From: Desulfurivibrionaceae bacterium
Lineage (GTDB): Bacteria; Desulfobacterota; Desulfobulbia; Desulfobulbales; UBA5123
Direction: 5' to 3'
DNA: 49,705 nucleotides
Assembly (NCBI GenBank): GCA_030145325.1
Contig: JAQYVW010000017.1
Location: forward strand, 1-49,705
Shown here: positions 34,101 to 42,775 of the stretch, piece after piece
How the letters are laid out: every line of letters begins with the position of its first letter
Position numbering within the stretch: position 1 is the first letter of the stretch
Notes under the pieces: model-generated
What the model saw: only the letters and a program-made list of their open reading frames with translations
What the model was told of the DNA's origin: nothing
Databases searched by the model: none
Made by a program: the position numbers and the translations under genes

Positions 34101-35255
34101 TGGACCCCTTTTTATCCTGGTATGACCTATGTGGCTGGTTTGGGTGAATCGTGGTCTGAGCCCAGGTTTGGTAAGGTCATGACCGCAGATGTCGACCCCA
34201 CCGGCACAGCGGTGATGGTGATTGGTGGCGGCTACACTGATGACAACAGCGCTGGTCACGCGGTGCTGTTGGTTGATGTGCTGACCGGGGCGGTTGTGAA
34301 AACCTTCAAGACTGGCACCGTGCCCTCGTCGTTGCTGGTCGCGGATGAAGTGGAGATGGACTACGGTTTTGCCAGCCAGCCCGTGGTTATGGATACCAAC
34401 GGCAACGGCTTCATAGATAAGATCTATATTGGCGACACCGGCGGGCAAATGTGGCGGTTCGGGGAATTCACCGATGATCTCGGCGCTGCCTTGACCTTCC
34501 CGGATATGCAGGAAAATATCACGAACTGGACCGGCCAGCGCTTGTTTGCTGCCGGTTGTAACGAAGCGGACTGCACCAACAACAGTGACGACAATGGCAA
34601 TGCTCTGGTGGATGAGCGGCGTGCATTTTTCTATCCGCCCACCATTACCTTGGAGAATGGGTATGATCTGGTGTTCATGGCCACTGGTGATCGCGAGAAC
34701 CCCTGTGTAGAGGGTACCTATGATCAAGTCTATGCCGTAAAGGACAGTCATGATCCGTTGACCAATGCGAAGACCGCAGACGATCTGACCGACATTACTG
34801 CCTGCCCCGGTCTGGATATGGAAGATGCAGGCACCGCTGGCTGGTTTTACTCCTTGGCCGAGAGTGAAAAGGTGCTGGCGGAGACCACGGTTTTTTATAA
34901 GGTTATGTATTTTTCAACCTTTACTCCCAGTACCGATGCCTGTGCACCTGGTGGGTATGCGAAGCTGTACGCTTTGAATTATAAAACCGGATGTGCGGCC
35001 ATTAACTTTGTCGCCGAGGAGGAAGGTGAGGATGAGGTTTTGGAGGAGAGTTTGGATATCGGCACTGGTATTCCCTCCAAGCCGGTGTTGGTTATTCGAG
35101 ATACCGGAGACGGGCCTACTGACAGACTGTTAGTCTCGGTGGGCGGGACAACTCCCGATGAGGCAATCCCCAGTACCGGGCCAGGTGTAATGTCCATTGA
35201 TCCGCCGTCACCCACGGCAAATTTCTTTTATCTTTGGTGGAAAGACGTTTTTTAA
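31188..35255 (+). CDS. pilY1: Type IV pilus tip adhesin PilY1
   Basis: A 1355-residue exported protein. A signal peptide (KKWILTVVLVMLAGVFAH) is followed by a von Willebrand A-like half starting PNIVLLLDTGAEMEQ, where the metal site is weak (DTGAE instead of DxSxS). From about residue 600 comes the PilY1 core, and at about 855-1330 a beta-propeller: MIFFGANDGMLHAVNDVDG, ALDVTDPLTPKYLWW and two calcium-loop-like sequences, DLNGDGFITD and DTNGNGFIDK. PilY1 proteins sit at the pilus tip and control adhesion, retraction and surface sensing. AAGAGG lies 8 bases before the ATG; a longer start 42 bases upstream is rejected. It is the last gene of its operon. Confidence 0.93.
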   Translation: MTKKWILTVVLVMLAGVFAHETVGIADDTCVFTVNTSDDAKPNIVLLLDTGAEMEQVNWHAGFDNNTDYTPVVTPADQVEVIGSPAPSLTAGYLELSNIAPDSGDFKKNNPVTDNLGGAADTPNIAAFYFDDEFAGAGTGRMLFEGMTQAFTVGATLTNYNATATITAVKMGGYNGFYNPYGYAINVSGSSAYLVKILPDLSLDAVGNGIVADVFDTGTKLARWTINGRPIILPTGADGDGTGHPGSVNTVIHDKAVNFRYSTNYLNWLFFGAYAGNGSDLERESRLYPAKMALITVIKKTANRAEFAMYQFTGGNGATQKQPLKDALETVDAADWENSVLVSEYTQNIDNMDTNAYSPLAEGLMTVGGYFNSRSSGLDAGAVCQKNFVIVVTSGLSSMDRGDTGGGSPGCLSGTVLPACVADYDEDTGLGGTVTVLDAGADPETSYELGNITVDYSADGLDNDAANGIDDAGEVVTFPVPYNYEGTSNFDDVAYYMYANDMSDDVDGFQNVYTYTIGFMGDPQTNAFLTNASNNGNGNFNLYDVHHPDYGKYHFEVQDPAELAEKLESAIASILERTNAFAAPVVPVTRTTSGDRLYMSFFTPRESGSWEGNVVKFGLGDENQIVGSDGLDATYDNGAIRDDAEPYWSTINWAADATTDFPKPNGIHNTARNIYTYLGAAADLTAEGDEALLEPNNAFNADNSYLSAAVLGNPDPTRVTVAEVINYVRGADAFDANVDGDTTDNRTIITADVLHSEPLVYEFLHTTGTFLLDPATVSGTFEADEIIFGSSGGVATCTAAQGVDIVGDPALYPWSEVSSTYTPLTYKTMQTAFVVGEVVTGKTSGATGTIQAMSDRTMIFFGANDGMLHAVNDVDGTEAWGFIPPDQLSRVKEMALGTGHEYYIDSSPKIYLKDLNGDGFITDVDGGGTWEATDDQVILVFGERKGGNSYFALDVTDPLTPKYLWWLSGFDWTPFYPGMTYVAGLGESWSEPRFGKVMTADVDPTGTAVMVIGGGYTDDNSAGHAVLLVDVLTGAVVKTFKTGTVPSSLLVADEVEMDYGFASQPVVMDTNGNGFIDKIYIGDTGGQMWRFGEFTDDLGAALTFPDMQENITNWTGQRLFAAGCNEADCTNNSDDNGNALVDERRAFFYPPTITLENGYDLVFMATGDRENPCVEGTYDQVYAVKDSHDPLTNAKTADDLTDITACPGLDMEDAGTAGWFYSLAESEKVLAETTVFYKVMYFSTFTPSTDACAPGGYAKLYALNYKTGCAAINFVAEEEGEDEVLEESLDIGTGIPSKPVLVIRDTGDGPTDRLLVSVGGTTPDEAIPSTGPGVMSIDPPSPTANFFYLWWKDVF

Positions 35256-35286
35256 CATCCCGGTGAAAGAGTTGAGTAGGTATGGA

Positions 35287-35328
35287 ATCGGCAGAATCTC
35301 TCAGAAAGAGAGATTCTGCCGATTTTTT
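35287..35328 (+). terminator. Strong intrinsic terminator after pilY1
   Basis: A perfect 16-bp stem (ATCGGCAGAATCTCTC and complement) with an AGAAA loop, followed by T7, lies about 30 bases past the pilY1 stop. Confidence 0.95.
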
Positions 35329-35578
35329 TGTCGGGTAATGGTTGTGTTCTTGTCAACTCACGTTTGTGATGAGGGCGGGTTAGCGTTTTTCTAATCCTGG
35401 GTTGGGATCAGGCAAACAATTGAGGGCCGAGGGGGTTATGACGTTGTTACCGGGCGGTAATTTTGTTCCACCGGGAAGGGGAAATATGTTCCTCGGCGAT
35501 TTTTTTGTGGACGCCAATGTGGATCATCGTTGTTCTCTTTCTGTTTAATGTTAGATGTTTATGTCCTTTGTGGCCTCT

Positions 35579-35594
35579 TGGTATGCCGTTTGCA
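35579..35594 (+). promoter_or_regulatory. Sigma-54 promoter of flgE
   Basis: TTGGTATG-CCGT-TTGCA has the invariant GG and GC at the exact 10-base spacing and a perfect -12 block. Predicted transcript start is about 35605, giving a 43-base leader to flgE. Class II/III flagellar genes are commonly RpoN-dependent. Confidence 0.75.
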
Positions 35595-35647
35595 GGTTAA
35601 GCTGGTAGAAGGATTTTAGTCTATTTCTTAACAATGGCAGGTGAAAT

Positions 35648-37540
35648 ATGTCAATTAACAGCATGTTATTCAATGGTCTGAGCGGTGTTAACAGCATGTC
35701 CGGCAAGATGGGCGTGTTGGCAGATAACGTTGCCAACGTTAATAGCGTTGCCTACAAGACCTCCAATTTGAGCTTTAGCGATATCATGAGCAGTACTATT
35801 GAAGGCATTGGTCAGATGGGCAATGGCTCCGGTGCGGAAGGAATTGTTAAGAGTTTTGAGGCTGGTAGTTTGGAGTCCACCAGCAGGTCCACCGATATGG
35901 CCGTTGTCGATAATGGATTTTTCATCCTTAATGATCCAAACCAAACAGAGCCGGTGTATACCAGAGACGGTCAGTTCCGGGCTGCTGAAAACACTGGTGA
36001 TGCTGGCGCAGATCTTAAGTTGGTTAATGCCAGTGGATATTTTGTGCAAGGGGTTAATATGGGGTCGTTGTTGAATCCCACCGGCGTTGTGGAAGATGTG
36101 GTGATCGGTAAGACATCTCTTCCGCAAGCCACCGAAAATATCACCGTTGCTGTCAATTTGCAAAATGACCCGGAGCAAACAGAAGTTAGCGAAGAAAACC
36201 TTTTTTCAAGCTGGGATGGAACAAATTTTACGGCGGGCAAATCTGATCCCATCGCTGATTCGGCCTATGGGTACCAATGTTCTATTAACTGCTATGATGA
36301 TAGTAGTGAAAGTACCAAGTTCCCTCTAAGTATCTATTTTGATCAGACCACGCAAGATAATGAGCAGGAGTTTCTTGTTACCTGTGATCCCACCCTTGAT
36401 CGCCGCTTGATCGGTGATAGTGACATTCGTTATAACGACGGCGGTGAGACGGTAAATAAAGGGGCCGGCGCCCTTCTTTATGGGAAGCTCTCTTTTGATA
36501 CCAGTGGCGAATTGAATAAGATAACGTGTTGGGAAGTGCCTGCCGATGGCAACTTGAACCCAACGGCTGATAACCAGCTGGAGCTTGGTCGAGGAGAAGC
36601 TTTTAACAGTTTTTCATACAATATCAGTGGGGTGGGGCCAAATCTTTCTTCCACCTTGAGTTTTGGTAACGATCCTATTCCGCAGGTCGTAACCAGTTTA
36701 GGTATCGCTAAGGTTGATGGTGGTGATGGAAATATTGCCTTGTCTTCAGAAAGCACCACTTGGGACAAGGTGTATGACGAGAATGGTAATAAGGTACAGG
36801 CTGGCGATGTGATGACTTTTTCCGGAACCAATGGTGATGGAATGCCAGTTGCGCTGGATTATGCGGTTGATTTTAACAACCCGGTGGGGGATTTACTCTC
36901 TTCTCTGGCCAGCGCTTTTAGTTGCAACGCGACCATTACTGATGGAGTCCTAAACTTGGAAGACTTAGAGATCGGTGATAGTCAGTTGGCGATCAGCTCC
37001 ATTGCCTACCAGGATAGCAGTGGCAACAGTCCAACGACTAACCCTTCTCTAGCGGAAGTGTTTGGCGTTGATGGAGGTTCATTTGCAACCAATCAGGGAA
37101 ATCGGGCCCAGCCTTCCGCCATTAGCACTACCAACTATGCCACAGGATCCAAAACCCTTTTCAAGAATCAGGACGGATATGGCAAGGGGTATTTACAGGA
37201 TGTGAATGTGCGTGGGGATGGGGTGGTTCTAGGTATCTATTCCAATGGGCAGACCCTTGAGCAAGCGCAGGTGGTGTTGGCTGATTTTGTAAATTATGGT
37301 GGCCTGCGTGCCATCGGCGGTAATAATTACTTGGCCTCTGAAGAAGCGGGAGCGGTTACGGTCAGCGCCCCAGGGGAAAATAATATAGGGGAGGTTGTCG
37401 GTAACGCCTTGGAAATGTCAAACGTCAACCTTGCTGGTCAGTTTGTGCATTTAATTAGTACTCAACGGATATTTCAGGCCAATTCCGTTTCCATAAAGAC
37501 TGCTGATGAGGTCTACCAGACAGCCTTGCAGCTGTTATAA
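35648..37540 (+). CDS. flgE: Flagellar hook protein FlgE
   Basis: The hook is the flexible joint between flagellar motor and filament. The 630-residue protein has the N-terminal rod/hook signature INSMLFNGLSGVNSMSGKMG, then LADNVANVNSVAYKTS, and the C-terminal EMSNVNLAGQFVHLIS, TQRIFQANSVSIKTADEV. The middle (about 150-520) holds the variable surface domains. It is longer than enteric FlgE (about 400). It has five cysteines (211, 215, 246, 294, 426), unusual for an exported flagellar protein. AGGTG precedes the ATG. It is a single gene behind its own sigma-54 promoter, with no other flagellar gene in the window. Confidence 0.93.
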   Translation: MSINSMLFNGLSGVNSMSGKMGVLADNVANVNSVAYKTSNLSFSDIMSSTIEGIGQMGNGSGAEGIVKSFEAGSLESTSRSTDMAVVDNGFFILNDPNQTEPVYTRDGQFRAAENTGDAGADLKLVNASGYFVQGVNMGSLLNPTGVVEDVVIGKTSLPQATENITVAVNLQNDPEQTEVSEENLFSSWDGTNFTAGKSDPIADSAYGYQCSINCYDDSSESTKFPLSIYFDQTTQDNEQEFLVTCDPTLDRRLIGDSDIRYNDGGETVNKGAGALLYGKLSFDTSGELNKITCWEVPADGNLNPTADNQLELGRGEAFNSFSYNISGVGPNLSSTLSFGNDPIPQVVTSLGIAKVDGGDGNIALSSESTTWDKVYDENGNKVQAGDVMTFSGTNGDGMPVALDYAVDFNNPVGDLLSSLASAFSCNATITDGVLNLEDLEIGDSQLAISSIAYQDSSGNSPTTNPSLAEVFGVDGGSFATNQGNRAQPSAISTTNYATGSKTLFKNQDGYGKGYLQDVNVRGDGVVLGIYSNGQTLEQAQVVLADFVNYGGLRAIGGNNYLASEEAGAVTVSAPGENNIGEVVGNALEMSNVNLAGQFVHLISTQRIFQANSVSIKTADEVYQTALQLL

Positions 37541-37576
37541 TCACGAACTTCCGGGATGAGATTGGCAACGTTTTGC

Positions 37577-37894
37577 TCAACCCTTTTTCGAGCTTTTTAA
37601 CATCATCTTGATGTACTTGGTCTCTTCGTCCGGCAATAGAGCAATCACCTCTTTCCCTTTTGCCCCCCGGGAACGGTTGTAGAGTTTGTGGATTTTGCAT
37701 GTGGTGCAATAGCCGATTTTTTGGGCCACGGTGCCCTGCACCTCGCCATCGCAAAGGGTGCCGGCGATGGCCCAGCAGCTATGCCCCAAACCTTCTTTGG
37801 AGGCGATACACTCCCCCAGTTCCTCAACCTTTCTGCCGCCTTTCTCGCGGCCGCATTCCGTAATTTCCCAGCAGTTAGGTAGTGAATTGTCCAT
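37577..37894 (-). CDS. Two-CW domain protein (small, Cys-rich)
   Basis: A 105-residue protein with two Cys-Trp motifs, NCWEITECGRE and SCWAIAGTLCDG, and a third cysteine pair, YCTTCKIHK. With seven cysteines it likely binds a metal or iron-sulfur cluster in the cytoplasm. The arrangement matches small two-CW proteins found widely in Desulfobacterota; function unknown. It is convergent with flgE (36 bases between the stops) and divergent from the Kef-type gene. Confidence 0.82.
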   Translation of the reverse strand: MDNSLPNCWEITECGREKGGRKVEELGECIASKEGLGHSCWAIAGTLCDGEVQGTVAQKIGYCTTCKIHKLYNRSRGAKGKEVIALLPDEETKYIKMMLKSSKKG

Positions 37895-37936
37895 CTGTTT
37901 ATTTTTCCTGCCCGGTGAGGGGGACTTTTAGCTTTC

Positions 37937-37979
37937 CGAACGATTATTGTTCGTCCTTGCTAGATATTGGACATTGTCC
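37937..37979. promoter_or_regulatory. Two palindromes between the two-CW and Kef genes
   Basis: CGAAC-GATTATT-GTTCG (37937-37953) and GGACA-T-TGTCC (37969-37979) lie in the divergent gap, possible operator sites. The rest of the 221-base gap holds no gene that I can support. Confidence 0.35.
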
Positions 37980-38115
37980 GCTCTGTCAATTGAAAAGGAT
38001 ATCGGGGGGGCTGTTTCTTCCCCTTTGGACTGATACTGGACAGCAGCCTTCCTTTTGGGGCATAGTTTGGGAGTGGCATTATATTTTGGGCTGAAATCTT
38101 TGCGGGAGTTTTTGA

Positions 38116-40131
38116 ATGGGAATCGCTGCTGATATCATTATTCTTGTTGTGGTGGCCTTGCTTGGCGCCTTAATTGCCCAGCGGTTACGGCAGCCGTTGG
38201 TTTTGGGCTATATCTTGGCCGGGATTGTGGTGGGGCCCCATACCGGCGGCTTTGCTATCACCGACACTCATGAGATCGAGTTATTGGCCGAGATCGGTGT
38301 TGCTCTGCTTCTATTTGCTCTGGGGCTGGAGTTTTCCCTGGCGGAACTAAAGCCGGTGCGTAAGGTTGCCCTGATCGGCACCCCGATCCAGATTTTATTA
38401 ACCATGGCCTTGGGGTTCGGTATTGGTCGTCATTTCAACCTGCCTATCAACCAGGCGTTGTGGCTGGGGGCCTTGATTTCCCTTTCCAGTACTATGGTGG
38501 TGCTTAAAACCCTGATGAGCCAGGGGGTGATGGGTACCCTGTCCAGCCGGGTAATGATCGGCATGCTCATCGTGCAGGATCTGGCGGTGGTGCCGTTGAT
38601 GATTATCCTCCCGCAGTTGAGCGACCCGCAGGCCGGTTTGCCGCTGTTGGGGATCGCGGTGGTCAAGTCAGCGGTTTTCCTCTTTTTAATGTTTTACTTA
38701 GGCACCCGTATTCTGCCGAAACTACTGGGGGTTGTTGCGGGCTGGAATTCACGGGAGTTGTTTATCCTCACCATTACCGCCATTGGTCTCGGCATCGGTT
38801 ACGCCACCTATCTCTTCGGTCTCTCCTTTGCCTTTGGCGCTTTTATTGCCGGAATGGTTTTAAGTGAATCAGATTTCGGCCACCAGGCCTTGAGTGACAT
38901 CATTCCTCTGCGGGATATCTTTGGCCTGCTCTTCTTTGCTTCGGTGGGGATGCTCCTTGATCTTCATTTCATCGTCGCTCATTGGCAAGAGATTCTGCTC
39001 TTAGGTTTTGTGGTTTCGGTGGGCAAGGGCACGATCTTTGCCGCTCTCGCTCGTCTGTTCGGTTATGCCAATATTGTTCCCCTCTCCGTGGGGCTGGGTC
39101 TCTTTCAGGTGGGCGAGTTTTCTTTTGTTTTAGCTCGGGTGGGCCTTGAAAGCGGAGCCTTTGGTAACGATCTTTATTCCATGGTTCTGGCCACCTCGGT
39201 GATCAGTATGGCGACCACTCCCTTCCTCTCATCCTTGGCTGCGCCGTTATACCGGCTCCGTAAACGTCTTTTTCGTCACGAACCGTTGCAAACCGCTAAT
39301 CTTCCCGATCCCGATTTTCATGATCATGTCTTAATCGGCGGCGGTGGCCAAGTGGGGCAGCATGTGGCCTATATTCTTCAACAGCTGGGGGTGCCATTTG
39401 TGCTGGTTGAAATGGATCATACCCGGATGCGTGAATGTAAAGAGGCGAGCTTGCCGGTTATCTATGGGGATCTGAGTCAAGATGTGGTGCTTCATGCGGC
39501 GCGGGTTGCTGACGCTAAGTTGCTGCTGCTCACTATTCCTTCGGTGGTCATTGCCGGGGAGATCGTCAGAAAGGCGCAGCTGCTCAACAAGGATATGCAC
39601 ATTGTGGTCAAGGCCAAAAGTGAAGAGCAGATGAAGGCCCTCTACGAGAATGGGGTTTACATGGTGGTTCTGGCCGAGATGGAGGCAGGGTTGGAGGTGG
39701 CCCGGCAGACACTCATGCACCTTGAATTTTCAGCAACAGTCATTCAGGAGTACACCGATGCGGTGCGCCGTAAGCTATATGCGCCGATCTATAAGGATCA
39801 TTCCGATGCGCAACTAATTACCAGGCTGGACAAGGTCAAGGATTTGATTGAGATCTCCTGGCTGGAGCTTTTGGAAGATAGTCCGCTGGTGGGTAAGAGC
39901 ATCGCTGAGGCCGCCATCCGCAATCGTACCGGTGTTTCCATTGTCGGGGTTATTCGTAATAACGTCTTCGCCCCCAATCCTAAAGCCGATTACTGTTTTG
40001 CTGGCGACGACATGATTGCGGTGATCGGCAACCCACAGGAGCGTGAAGCCTTCAAGCTCTTAGCCATGGCTGCCGTGGAAGAGCAGGATCAGATTGGCGT
40101 GGGGGGGCGGATTGGTTTGCTTCAGGAGTAG
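38116..40131 (+). CDS. Kef-type cation/proton antiporter (CPA2) with RCK domains
   Basis: A 671-residue inner-membrane protein. About 12 hydrophobic segments fill residues 1-385 ([16 protein letters not shown] and [18 protein letters not shown] are typical CPA2 stretches). They are followed by an RCK_N/TrkA-N domain with the Rossmann motif [17 protein letters not shown] (about 406-422) and a TrkA-C domain (about 585-665). It exchanges K+ or Na+ for protons, gated by nucleotide binding at RCK. No KefF/KefG partner lies nearby. GGGAG precedes the ATG. The last 10 bases overlap the convergent cbiB. Confidence 0.93.
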   Translation: MGIAADIIILVVVALLGALIAQRLRQPLVLGYILAGIVVGPHTGGFAITDTHEIELLAEIGVALLLFALGLEFSLAELKPVRKVALIGTPIQILLTMALGFGIGRHFNLPINQALWLGALISLSSTMVVLKTLMSQGVMGTLSSRVMIGMLIVQDLAVVPLMIILPQLSDPQAGLPLLGIAVVKSAVFLFLMFYLGTRILPKLLGVVAGWNSRELFILTITAIGLGIGYATYLFGLSFAFGAFIAGMVLSESDFGHQALSDIIPLRDIFGLLFFASVGMLLDLHFIVAHWQEILLLGFVVSVGKGTIFAALARLFGYANIVPLSVGLGLFQVGEFSFVLARVGLESGAFGNDLYSMVLATSVISMATTPFLSSLAAPLYRLRKRLFRHEPLQTANLPDPDFHDHVLIGGGGQVGQHVAYILQQLGVPFVLVEMDHTRMRECKEASLPVIYGDLSQDVVLHAARVADAKLLLLTIPSVVIAGEIVRKAQLLNKDMHIVVKAKSEEQMKALYENGVYMVVLAEMEAGLEVARQTLMHLEFSATVIQEYTDAVRRKLYAPIYKDHSDAQLITRLDKVKDLIEISWLELLEDSPLVGKSIAEAAIRNRTGVSIVGVIRNNVFAPNPKADYCFAGDDMIAVIGNPQEREAFKLLAMAAVEEQDQIGVGGRIGLLQE

Positions 40132-41063
40132 AGGCGCAGGATCAGGCCAAGGGCGGTGGCAAGCAGGGTGGTGATGAAAAGGAGCCGATTGGTGGCTGGA
40201 ATGTGGGCAGCAGTGATGGGTTGCAATGGATCACCCAAGAAGGGTTTTTTTACTGTTTTGCCGAAATAGATATTACTGCCGCCCAGTTGGACGCCCAGGG
40301 CGCCTGCTACTCCGGCCTCGCTATGGGCCGAGTTGGGGCTGGTGTGTTGCAGGCGGTCGCGGCGAAAGATCTTCCAGGCGTTCCGGTAATCCATCCCAGT
40401 GAGCAATGCCGACAAGGGGATGAGTAGGCCGGTAATTCGTGCCGGGATAAAATTTGCGCAGTCGTCAAGGTGGGCTGGCCCCCAGCCGAAGTTCTGGTAC
40501 TGGGCGTTTTTGTAGCCGAAGGTGGAGTCCATGGTGTTGATCGCTTTATAGAGCATCGCCCCTAGCGGCCCGCCAAGAAAGGCGAAAAACAGCGGGGCGG
40601 TTACTCCGTCCACCATGCTTTCAGCCACGCTTTCCACCGTGGCCCTGGCAATATCCGTTTCGTTAAGAACCGCGGTGTCGCGGCCAACAATCATCCCCAC
40701 CCGTTGTCTGGCCAGTTTGAGATTGTTTTTAACTAAGGCCTGGTAAACCGCCTTGGCGTGTCGAGCCAGATCGGTGACTGCGAGACTGGTATAGATGAGC
40801 AGGATGGAGCAGATGGTTTCAAGGTACGGATGCAGGAGTGAAGCGCCATGGAGGATGGCAAGGGTGGTAAGGCCGGTGGCAAGCAGCACCGAGAACGTGG
40901 TGCAAATTCCGGCGCATCGTTCGTTAGCGATGAGCCGTCGCAGCAGTTTTTCAAGGAAGATGGCGCTGTTGCCCATCAACCGCACCGGATGCGGCAACCA
41001 GCGAGGGTCGCCCAGGAGCAGGTCGAGAACGAGGGCGGCGATAATCTGGTATTCCAGGTCCAT
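40122..41063 (-). CDS. cbiB: Adenosylcobinamide-phosphate synthase CbiB/CobD
   Basis: Integral membrane enzyme that attaches the aminopropanol-phosphate arm to adenosylcobyric acid in vitamin B12 synthesis. The 313-residue product shows [21 protein letters not shown], cited by position 12-32, then [41 protein letters not shown] and [18 protein letters not shown], with several membrane segments. Its ATG overlaps the cobQ stop by one base (TAATG). It acts directly after CobQ in the pathway. Confidence 0.95.
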   Translation of the reverse strand: MDLEYQIIAALVLDLLLGDPRWLPHPVRLMGNSAIFLEKLLRRLIANERCAGICTTFSVLLATGLTTLAILHGASLLHPYLETICSILLIYTSLAVTDLARHAKAVYQALVKNNLKLARQRVGMIVGRDTAVLNETDIARATVESVAESMVDGVTAPLFFAFLGGPLGAMLYKAINTMDSTFGYKNAQYQNFGWGPAHLDDCANFIPARITGLLIPLSALLTGMDYRNAWKIFRRDRLQHTSPNSAHSEAGVAGALGVQLGGSNIYFGKTVKKPFLGDPLQPITAAHIPATNRLLFITTLLATALGLILRLYS

Positions 41064-42562
41064 TATAGCCCCAGCAGTTTATAGATAACATCCATCTCAA
41101 GGGCCTCGCGGACAACTTTTGCCAGGCGGTCAAAGGCTGGTTCGAGATCGTAGGCGGCAACAATTTGTCCATGGGCAACCATTCCCTTCTCCGTCCGTAG
41201 TCGGTCGATGAACCAGCGGCGGAAGGGGTCGGCGTCGAAGATGCCGTGCAGGTAGCTGCCCCAGAGGTTTTTCTCCGTTGCCCACACTCCCGCCGTTTCG
41301 CCGTTTTGCCAGCGCAGCGCCGGGCTGGAAATGCCCCGACTTTGCCCGTGGTGAATCTCGTAGCCATGCACCTTAAGGCTCGAGGCGAGATGGACGCCCT
41401 CTTGCCGGGTAAGGGTTTTCTCTTCTTCTAGGACCGTGGTCATCTCCAACAGGCCGAGTCCGGCCAGACTTTCACCGGTGGATTCGATTTGGTGCGGGTC
41501 GTCGATCTTCTTGCCCAGCATCTGAAAGCCGCCGCAGATGCCGATGATTTCCGTCTTCCCGCTTTCGGCAAGTTTTTGGATCTGGGCTCCCATGCCGGAG
41601 TCCTTGAGCCAGGTGAGGTCGGCGATAACGTTCTTGCTGCCGGGGAGGATAATCGCATCCGGGCAGCCCAACTCTGCCGGTTTTTTCACCACCCGGAGAT
41701 GTACGTCCGGTTCGGCCAAAAATGGCTCTACATCGGTGAAATTAGAGATATGGGGCAGGTCGATCATCGCCACCGTCACATGCTCGCCGGAGGGCGCGGT
41801 ACTGTTGAACAGCCCTTCCTTGAAGCTTACGGAGTCCTCTTCCGGCAGCCCCAGATCTTTCAGGTAGTCAACCGTGCCCAGCACTGGCTTGCCGGTTTTT
41901 TCGAGCATATAGGAAAAGGCGTCGGCCAGGAGACTCTTGTCGCCACGGAATCGGTTGACCACATAGCCAGCGATGAGATCTCGCTCCCATTGGTCAAGCA
42001 CCTCAATGGTGCCGACAAAGGAGGCGAAGACGCCTCCTCGGTCGATGTCGCCAACCAGCAACACCTTGGCGTGGGCTTCGCGGGCCATGGCCATGTTGAC
42101 GATATCGTGGGCCTTGAGGTTGACCTCGCCGGGGCTGCCCGCTCCTTCAAGAACCATCACCTGGTTTTCGGCAGCCAGTGAGTTGTAGGCGTGAATCGCG
42201 GCCTTGAACGCTGTTGGTTTGTAGCGCACGTAATCGGCGACACTCATATTGCCCAGCGGCTTGCCGTTGACGATTACCTGGCTGCCCACGTCCGATGAGG
42301 GCTTGAGCAGGATCGGGTTCATCCGCACATCGGGATCCAGGCGCGCGGCTTGGGCTTGCACCACCTGAGCGCGGCCCATCTCCAAGCCGTCGCGGGTGAC
42401 AAAGGAGTTTAGGGACATGTTTTGCGATTTGTAAGGCGCGACCTTGTAGCCGTCCTGCAAAAGGATGCGGCAGAGGGCGGCGGTAAGCACCGATTTGCCG
42501 GCGTTGGAGCAGGTGCCCTGCAACATGATCGCCGGGGTATGTTGTTTGTTCTGTTTTGCCAA
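41063..42562 (-). CDS. cobQ: Cobyric acid synthase CobQ/CbiP
   Basis: Amidates four side chains of adenosylcobyrinic a,c-diamide using glutamine and ATP. The 499-residue protein has the P-loop-like [20 protein letters not shown] near its start, [12 protein letters not shown], and a C-terminal glutaminase domain with nucleophile [10 protein letters not shown] (about 340) and SYLHGIFD with the catalytic His. The start is a TTG at 42562 ([12 protein letters not shown]), with GGAG 8 bases upstream. The product then has the usual length, whereas longer frames add about 56 unconserved residues. No cobalamin riboswitch was recognised upstream. Confidence 0.94.
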   Translation of the reverse strand: MAKQNKQHTPAIMLQGTCSNAGKSVLTAALCRILLQDGYKVAPYKSQNMSLNSFVTRDGLEMGRAQVVQAQAARLDPDVRMNPILLKPSSDVGSQVIVNGKPLGNMSVADYVRYKPTAFKAAIHAYNSLAAENQVMVLEGAGSPGEVNLKAHDIVNMAMAREAHAKVLLVGDIDRGGVFASFVGTIEVLDQWERDLIAGYVVNRFRGDKSLLADAFSYMLEKTGKPVLGTVDYLKDLGLPEEDSVSFKEGLFNSTAPSGEHVTVAMIDLPHISNFTDVEPFLAEPDVHLRVVKKPAELGCPDAIILPGSKNVIADLTWLKDSGMGAQIQKLAESGKTEIIGICGGFQMLGKKIDDPHQIESTGESLAGLGLLEMTTVLEEEKTLTRQEGVHLASSLKVHGYEIHHGQSRGISSPALRWQNGETAGVWATEKNLWGSYLHGIFDADPFRRWFIDRLRTEKGMVAHGQIVAAYDLEPAFDRLAKVVREALEMDVIYKLLGL

Positions 42563-42775
42563 AATGATATCTCCGCTCTGAGCTAGGGGACAAGATGCGA
42601 CAATATACCGGTTCTCCGCCCTGGTGGCAAACGGATAGCGTCTTGGTCCCTGATTGTGGGTTTTCCGTTCTGGCTTTGGGGCTGTTTTGGTATTAGAATA
42701 TAGAAGGTTGCCGATGAGATGAGGCAGCATTTATGTGAAATGCCTTTAGGCGTTATTTCAGGATTATGAGCCCTC

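Larger units (their letters stand above)
35256..35647. other. Intergenic region between pilY1 and flgE
   Basis: 392 bases without a credible gene. It holds the pilY1 terminator at its left end and the sigma-54 promoter of flgE at its right end. The middle (35340-35560) shows GGTTATGACGTTGTTACC (35435-35452), an imperfect inverted repeat that could be an activator site, but this is weak. Confidence 0.45.

Noticed and set aside
42563-42775. Cobalamin riboswitch upstream of cobQ-cbiB
   Set aside because: The B12-box and other conserved riboswitch core sequences could not be found on the minus strand; only short unrelated hairpins are present.
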